Origin: Flavobacteriaceae bacterium
Lineage (GTDB): Bacteria; Bacteroidota; Bacteroidia; Flavobacteriales; Weeksellaceae
NCBI GenBank assembly: GCA_031289875.1
Contig: JAITOO010000205.1
Location: 1 to 10,910 of the forward strand
Direction of reading: 5' to 3'
Length of the DNA: 10,910 bases
This document shows positions 7,174-10,910 of the stretch, in pieces (position 1 is the stretch's first letter; each line of letters starts with the position of its first letter). Under the pieces are notes generated by a model. The model did not search any database, was not told the origin of the DNA, and was given only the letters and a program-made list of their open reading frames with translations. Both the position numbers and the translations under genes were made by a program.

Positions 7174-10100
7174 TTAAAAATTCACTATTACACCAAACGA
7201 ATACTCTTTAAATATGGGCTGCGTTTGGTCATAAATACCTAATCCTTGCAAATCACCTGAGTATGATGTTCTAAAAGCTTCAGGGTCAAAATACAAATTC
7301 TTATCAAACGCCCATGTCCATAGATTGGTGCCTTTTGTATAGAAGTAAACACTTTCTATCCCGTCAATCCCTACCTTGTTCCCTTTCAGTCTGTAGCCTA
7401 ATTCCAAAGATTTCAACCTGATATGGTCGCCTCTGTATAAATCCCTCGTAGAGAGGGCTGTTGAATTTTTATTTCCTCCATTTACTACTTTAGGGTTGCT
7501 TGCATATGGATTTTCAGGCGTCCATGAATCATATAATTGAGACGCCACTTGATTCTGATTTACATAAGTTCCGTCACTGGCATATACAAAAGCCCATGGG
7601 TCATATACTGCATAATTTCCTTTGTACTGAAACAAGAACGACACCAAAAAGTCGCCTATGTTGAAGACGTTGGATACGCCCAATATATGAGACGGCATAC
7701 TCTTTTGACCTACAAGAACCAACTGGGCTTTGGTAGCGTCATTAGTAACATCAGTCCTTGATGCGTCCGTCCACCACAGAGGGTCTCCGTTGATGGGGTC
7801 AACGCCTGCCCATATGCGCATATAATATTCAGACATATGATGATCAGGCGCATAAGCAACATAACTGTTCGGTAAGCGGTAAAGCTGGGTGTCGCCTGTT
7901 AATTTTTTAATAATACTTTCGTTAAAGGCATAATTTGCAGACAAAGTCCAATTAAACTTTTCCTTTTTGACAATCTCAACAGTCAAAGTTGCTTCTACCC
8001 CTTTGGAAATAGAGTGCGCTCCGTTTCCAAACACTACAGTTGTTCCTGTAGAAGGCGCCGTCGGAATATCAAACAATTGGTCAATGTTATTATTTTTATA
8101 CACCTCCACAGAACCTTTAATACGGTTATTGGCAAAAGCATAATCCAGCCCAATATTGTATCTTTGGCTTGTTTCCCATTGCAGTTCCGGATTGCCGGGA
8201 ATATAGGTTCCTCCTGAAGCGCCTCCATACAGAGAGTTTGGACTCAAAGAAAATACGCCAAGACTTTTGTAATAACTTCCGACAGTTATTCCTGAATTTC
8301 CTACCTCTCCATAACTTGCTCTTAATTTCAACTCATTAAAATAATTAAAAAGCCCTAATTTTTCTAAATTAAAAGCCAATCCGCCTGACCAGAAATCACC
8401 ATATCTCCTGTCTTCTCCAAACCCTGAATAACCGTCTCTTCTGAATGAACCCGCAAGAGAGACAAATTTATCATAAGTATAGGCTAATCTCCCTACATAT
8501 CCCACCAAATCATAAGCGTTTTTTCCTGCGGCGGTCTGCTGTTCTGAGGCAATGCCTATCTGATAATAGGTGTCTTTCGGGTTAAAAGGGATGCCAACCC
8601 CTTCCGCTTGAAAACTTCTTGCTAAATAATTTGTAGCTTCTATACCGGCAGAAATTTCCAATGCATGTTTTTCTGCAAGAGTGTTGGAATAGTGGACGAA
8701 ATTAGACCAATTCCATGTAGTAAGAGTTCTGTCATACTTAAAAGCCATACCATTGAGTGTTTCATCTTCACCATTATACCCGTCTCCAAAATTAGGATTC
8801 CAATACTCATATTCGTCATAGAAGTTCCAGTCAACACCCGGACTGGAAACAAATCTGAAATTTTTAGCAAACTCCCATGTAAAATTGAAAGACGAAATCA
8901 ATTTGGAAAATTGCGAAATAGTTTTGTTTGTATTTTGAATCGCTACCGGATTAAAGGTGCTGCTCATAAATACCAGATTAGTATTATACTCTTCTCCCAC
9001 TTTTATCGGTTGAGTCGGCGACATAATTCTTGCTGCAAATACCGGATTCGCAAAAGTAGAGCCGTCAGAAGGTCCCGATTGATTGGCTCGGGAAATAATA
9101 TTAGAAAAAACGATATTAGCTTTATCGGAAATTTTCCAACTTGCTTTCAACGTTCCGCTTAAACGATTGTAATAAGCATTGTTTGCCACCCCATCGTTAG
9201 CAGTATAGCCTAAGGAACTCATCAACTGTATATTTTCAGTTCCTCCCTGATAACTGATGACATTTCTTGTGGAAATAGGGAAATCTCGGCGTGTGGCTTT
9301 TACCCAGTCAGCATTGGTAGAACCGTCCCAACGGAAATGCTTAATTGCCGCTTCTCTCGCCTCTGCCTCAGTTGTATAGCCTCCCTTGTTAAAAATTGCC
9401 CGGGTATATAAATCTATATGTTCTGAAGCGCTCAACATATCAAATTTTTCGTACGCGGATTTTGAAAACCCTACTTCACTGGTAAATTGAAACTTGTTTT
9501 GTCCTTTTCTGGCGTTTTTTGTTGTTATCACAATAACTCCATTTGCCGCCCTCGTTCCATATATAGAAGTAGCCGCAGCATCTTTCAATATATCTACAGA
9601 TTCTATAATAGCCGGATCTATCATTGCCAAAGCATTTGATGTTGTAGCCACACCGGCAGCATCGCCGGTCAATATAGGAATGCCGTCCACAATATATAAG
9701 GGCTGTGCACTTCCTGTAATACTGTTAAGCCCTCTTATGAAAGTAGCCGTTCTGGTGCCCGGTTGTCCTGAGCCGGCAGATACATCTACTCCTGCAGCGC
9801 GTCCTGCTAAAATTAAATCTACAGAAAGCGCATCAGGTTTTTCTAAATCTTTTGTATCTACTCTGGAAAAAGATCCAACAGACTGTTCCGGCGTCATTCT
9901 TATTCCGTAAGCTCCGGTAATAGTAACGCCCTCCAACACCTGTTCTTTCTTTGTGAATTTGAAGACTAAATTGTTAGAAGCTTTCACCTCCTTTTTTTCA
10001 TCTCCCAATGGGTCGCTAATCACCAGCACGTCGCCCGCCTTTGCCGTAGAAAGTTCAAAACTGCCGTTTTCATCCGTACGGGTAGAAACGTTCGTTCCTT

Positions 10101-10233
10101 TGATTTCTACTTTTGCATCATATGATGGCGAGCCATCTGCTTCTTGTACCGTCCCTTTTATCTGACCAAAAGCCAAAGGGCTTCCTGCCAAGATAAAAGC
10201 AAGTACGCCTAAAAATTTGTAATTTTTTTTCAT
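7174..10233 (-). CDS. SusC/RagA family TonB-linked outer-membrane transporter
   Basis: A 1019-residue TonB-dependent transporter, normal length for SusC/RagA proteins. Signal peptide at residues 1-23 (MKKNYKFLGV, then a hydrophobic core ending AFG). A carboxypeptidase-regulatory-like domain spans about 25-95 (IKGTVQEADGSPSYDAKVEI, DENGSFELS). A TonB-box-like segment EGVTITGAYG lies at 101-110, and the plug at about 103-240 has TATFIRGLNS, PLYIVDGIPI and the SusC signature YGTRAANGVIVITTK. The rest is a 22-strand-type barrel ending in GVIVNF with a terminal Phe. It imports large nutrients across the outer membrane using TonB/ExbBD energy, capped by the SusD protein encoded next. The start at 10233 is chosen over one nine codons upstream because it begins the signal peptide and lies behind the likely promoter. 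With a subtilase downstream and no carbohydrate enzyme nearby, peptides are the likelier cargo, as for RagAB, but this is inferred. Confidence 0.95.
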   Translation of the reverse strand: MKKNYKFLGVLAFILAGSPLAFGQIKGTVQEADGSPSYDAKVEIKGTNVSTRTDENGSFELSTAKAGDVLVISDPLGDEKKEVKASNNLVFKFTKKEQVLEGVTITGAYGIRMTPEQSVGSFSRVDTKDLEKPDALSVDLILAGRAAGVDVSAGSGQPGTRTATFIRGLNSITGSAQPLYIVDGIPILTGDAAGVATTSNALAMIDPAIIESVDILKDAAATSIYGTRAANGVIVITTKNARKGQNKFQFTSEVGFSKSAYEKFDMLSASEHIDLYTRAIFNKGGYTTEAEAREAAIKHFRWDGSTNADWVKATRRDFPISTRNVISYQGGTENIQLMSSLGYTANDGVANNAYYNRLSGTLKASWKISDKANIVFSNIISRANQSGPSDGSTFANPVFAARIMSPTQPIKVGEEYNTNLVFMSSTFNPVAIQNTNKTISQFSKLISSFNFTWEFAKNFRFVSSPGVDWNFYDEYEYWNPNFGDGYNGEDETLNGMAFKYDRTLTTWNWSNFVHYSNTLAEKHALEISAGIEATNYLARSFQAEGVGIPFNPKDTYYQIGIASEQQTAAGKNAYDLVGYVGRLAYTYDKFVSLAGSFRRDGYSGFGEDRRYGDFWSGGLAFNLEKLGLFNYFNELKLRASYGEVGNSGITVGSYYKSLGVFSLSPNSLYGGASGGTYIPGNPELQWETSQRYNIGLDYAFANNRIKGSVEVYKNNNIDQLFDIPTAPSTGTTVVFGNGAHSISKGVEATLTVEIVKKEKFNWTLSANYAFNESIIKKLTGDTQLYRLPNSYVAYAPDHHMSEYYMRIWAGVDPINGDPLWWTDASRTDVTNDATKAQLVLVGQKSMPSHILGVSNVFNIGDFLVSFLFQYKGNYAVYDPWAFVYASDGTYVNQNQVASQLYDSWTPENPYASNPKVVNGGNKNSTALSTRDLYRGDHIRLKSLELGYRLKGNKVGIDGIESVYFYTKGTNLWTWAFDKNLYFDPEAFRTSYSGDLQGLGIYDQTQPIFKEYSFGVIVNF

Positions 10234-10257
10234 ACAATATAAAATTTGTTTAGGATG

Positions 10258-10288
10258 CAAAGTTCTAACATTTTTTTAACAATGCAAA
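10258..10288 (-). promoter_or_regulatory. Likely promoter of the susC operon
   Basis: On the minus strand, TTTG (10288-10285) is followed after exactly 19 bases by GAACTTTG (10265-10258). This matches seven of eight positions of the -7 consensus TAnnTTTG, with the common Bacteroidota spacing. The -7 box ends 24 bases before the chosen susC start, giving a short leader of under about 20 bases. No Shine-Dalgarno sequence is present, as expected. The choice is based on pattern only. Confidence 0.5.
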
Positions 10289-10353
10289 TAAATTCTTAAC
10301 TTTTTTTATTATTCATTAACTTTCTCTTAAAAAAACCATTTTTATATCAATAC

Positions 10354-10397
10354 CTCAATAATAGCTTTGAGAGTAAGTGCGGCTTTAAATTATTGAG
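10354..10397. promoter_or_regulatory. 9-bp inverted repeat upstream of susC, possible operator or RNA stem
   Basis: CTCAATAAT (10354-10362) and ATTATTGAG (10389-10397) are perfect inverted repeats with 26 bases between them. They lie about 65-110 bases upstream of the susC -33 box, where an activator could bind. The arms could also form a stem-loop in RNA of either strand. No regulator gene (ECF sigma/anti-sigma or hybrid two-component system) is in the window to pair with it. The assignment as an operator is inference. Confidence 0.35.
10362..10369 (+). promoter_or_regulatory. Candidate plus-strand -7 element (TAGCTTTG)
   Basis: TAGCTTTG matches the -7 consensus TAnnTTTG exactly and points rightward toward the orphan terminator at 10701-10739. 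Nineteen bases upstream there is TTTT rather than TTTG, so the -33 part is imperfect. If used, it would give a transcript of about 360 bases with no long open frame. It overlaps the left arm of the inverted repeat by one base. Confidence 0.25.
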
Positions 10398-10550
10398 ATA
10401 AAAAATATCGCATAGACAAATACGTTTTTTTTGGACTCCGTTTCTCATTAACAAAAAATTAAGAGTATCCAATTAAAGTAGATTGTAATATTTGATAATT
10501 GAATAGTTATATTTTATGTGACAGAAAATAAATAACCTATAACAGATGGA
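10398..10550. other. AT-rich intergenic DNA with no recognised feature
   Basis: This stretch lies in the roughly 600-base gap between the susC start and the next gene at the right edge. It is strongly A/T-rich and holds stop codons in all frames. The only structures noted are a weak CAATTA/TAATTG inverted repeat (10470-10475 and 10496-10501) and near-consensus -7 boxes such as AATATTTG (10487-10494), which are expected by chance in such sequence. No tRNA, tmRNA, RNase P or SRP RNA signature is seen. Confidence 0.5.
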
Positions 10551-10551
10551 A

Positions 10552-10569
10552 TGAATCCGTCAGGATTCA
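10552..10569. repeat. Perfect 7-bp hairpin (TGAATCC-GTCA-GGATTCA)
   Basis: A palindrome with seven perfect pairs and a GTCA tetraloop. It has no T-run on either side, so it is not an intrinsic terminator. It could be part of a structured RNA ending at the terminator at 10739, or a REP-like dispersed palindrome. Whether it recurs in the genome cannot be seen from this window. Confidence 0.5.
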
Positions 10570-10588
10570 CATATTTATAGAAACGCAA

Positions 10589-10699
10589 ATGTCCTCGCAA
10601 CATTCGCCCCTTCGGCAATCATTTTTTGGATACACCCTTGCTTGCACATTGCAGAAATGGTATACCTTTGCTCGCTGGATAAATGTACTTTTTCCCTAA
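10589..10699 (+). CDS. Doubtful 36-codon open frame ending at the orphan terminator
   Basis: ATG at 10589 opens 36 codons (begins MSSQHSPLRQSFFGYTL, ends INVLFP) with the TAA at 10697-10699, immediately before the terminator stem. The predicted peptide is aromatic- and arginine-rich with two tryptophans and one cysteine. It is not a signal peptide and not a family I recognise. No ribosome-binding sequence is evident, and the frame is open upstream to 10532 without another ATG. The opposite strand of this stretch is also partly open, which weakens the case. More likely it is an accident of a structured RNA or repeat than a real gene. Confidence 0.18.
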   Translation: MSSQHSPLRQSFFGYTLACTLQKWYTFARWINVLFP

Positions 10700-10700
10700 A

Positions 10701-10739
10701 CCTCAATCAGTGGCATGCCGCTGATTGAGGTTTTTTTTT
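10701..10739 (+). terminator. Strong intrinsic terminator, plus strand, with no annotated gene upstream
   Basis: CCTCAATCAGTGG (10701-10713) pairs with CCGCTGATTGAGG (10718-10730) around a CATG tetraloop. This gives 13 pairs with one G-U wobble, followed at once by nine T (10731-10739). The wobble forms only in plus-strand RNA, and the opposite strand lacks a comparable T-run, so the direction is clear. It is the best terminator in the window, yet no plus-strand gene precedes it. Confidence 0.85.
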
Positions 10740-10812
10740 CTACCTAAAAGTTGCATTTGTTAGTTGAAATTACACTCCCCTTATAAAACCGGTAGAAATA
10801 GTTTAATAAACC

Positions 10813-10843
10813 AAAAAAGGAAGCACAAAAACGCTTCCTTTTT
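10813..10843 (-). terminator. Terminator of the gene at the right edge
   Basis: AAAAAGGAAGC (10814-10824) and GCTTCCTTTTT (10833-10843) form 11 perfect pairs around an 8-base loop. In the minus direction the stem runs into six T (10818-10813), and in the plus direction into five. It begins 33 bases after the TAA at 10877-10879, so it most likely ends that minus-strand gene. Being nearly symmetrical, it could work in both directions. Confidence 0.65.
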
Positions 10844-10876
10844 CCGGTATCATTTTTTTGTAAAAATAATATTTTT

Positions 10877-10910
10877 TTATTCGGCTGTGAAATTGTAATT
10901 TCGCAGACTG
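10877..10910 (-). CDS. 3' end of an unidentified minus-strand gene (partial)
   Basis: One minus-strand frame reads SLRNYNFTAE and stops at TAA (complement of 10877-10879). The presence of a good minus-direction terminator 33 bases downstream supports a gene ending here. Ten residues are too few to name it, and the frame could be chance. Confidence 0.4.
   Translation of the reverse strand, partial: SLRNYNFTAE

Larger units (their letters stand above)
10500..10739 (+). ncRNA. Possible small RNA transcribed divergently from susC
   Basis: The stretch in front of the strong plus-strand terminator is richer in G and C than the neighbouring intergenic DNA. It can form several local hairpins: 10552-10569; AATGT/ACATT near 10588-10604; GCC/GGC with flanking ATT/AAT near 10603-10620; and CATT/AATG near 10657-10669. 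A terminator with no protein gene ahead of it is a common mark of a small RNA. No known RNA family (6S, tmRNA, SRP, RNase P) was recognised. The 5' end given here is arbitrary, because no convincing promoter fixes it. Instead it could be a decayed mobile repeat, or a small-peptide gene. Confidence 0.3.

Noticed and set aside
8665..9162. 165-codon plus-strand open frame inside susC
   Set aside because: It is fully antisense to a well-supported SusC coding region with conserved motifs. Its translation has no signal peptide, domain or plausible composition.
9494..9910. 138-codon plus-strand open frame antisense to the SusC plug region
   Set aside because: The opposite strand encodes the conserved plug motifs (IRGLNS, YIVDG, YGTRAANGVIVITTK). 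The open frame is a by-product of that codon use.
4922..10233. Classical polysaccharide-utilisation locus
   Set aside because: SusC and SusD are present, but no glycoside hydrolase, lyase, sulfatase or esterase gene lies in the window; the adjacent enzyme is a protease. Genes outside the window could change this.
10234..10260. Upstream ATG adding nine codons to SusC
   Set aside because: It places residues before a canonical signal peptide and would put the start codon inside the likely -7 promoter box.
10470..10501. CAATTA/TAATTG inverted repeat as an operator
   Set aside because: Only six A/T-rich pairs in strongly A/T-rich DNA; chance occurrence is likely.
10552..10569. Hairpin as a second intrinsic terminator
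   Set aside because: No T-run follows on either strand.
10376..10739. tmRNA or RNase P RNA of about 360 bases
   Set aside because: The size would fit, but no tRNA-like CCA end, tag reading frame or RNase P core motif is present.

Overview
This window looks like chromosomal DNA from a member of the Bacteroidota, most likely class Flavobacteriia. The reasons are AT-rich DNA, a SusC/SusD pair, a secreted protease with a C-terminal type IX secretion (T9SS) sorting domain, a Bacteroidota-type putative porin, near-absence of Shine-Dalgarno sequences, and promoter-like boxes close to the Bacteroidota consensus (TTTG, about 19 bases, TAnnTTTG). The genus cannot be fixed by reading alone. All confident genes lie on the minus strand, so the biological order runs from high to low coordinates.

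Right end (about 10240-10910): the last codons of an unidentified minus-strand gene, its probable terminator, then about 600 bases without a recognised gene. That stretch holds a very good plus-strand intrinsic terminator (10701-10739) with no annotated gene in front of it, a perfect hairpin (10552-10569), a short plus-strand open frame (10589-10699), a 9-bp inverted repeat (10354-10397) and a likely susC promoter (10258-10288).

Centre (10233 down to 2880): a TonB-linked SusC/RagA outer-membrane transporter, its SusD/RagB surface lipoprotein, a third lipoprotein in the SusE/SusF position, and an S8 subtilisin-like protease carrying a T9SS sorting tail. The first three are tightly spaced (32 and 12 bp gaps) and almost surely one operon. 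The protease follows after 74 bp containing a terminator-like hairpin, so it may be only partly co-transcribed. No glycoside hydrolase, sulfatase or polysaccharide lyase is present. The only enzyme beside the transporter is a protease, so a protein/peptide-scavenging locus, in the way RagAB imports peptides, is the most natural reading, though it is an inference.

Left end (2779 down to 1): a putative beta-barrel porin and, 11 bp later, a sugar-phosphate nucleotidyltransferase of the MurU type (cell-wall sugar recycling), then a weak terminator and the first 17 codons of another minus-strand gene. A terminator at 2799-2833 separates this unit from the protease.

No tRNA, rRNA, CRISPR array, insertion sequence or phage gene was seen. 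The least explained part is the divergent intergenic region at 10290-10740, which may encode a small RNA or be a dispersed repeat.
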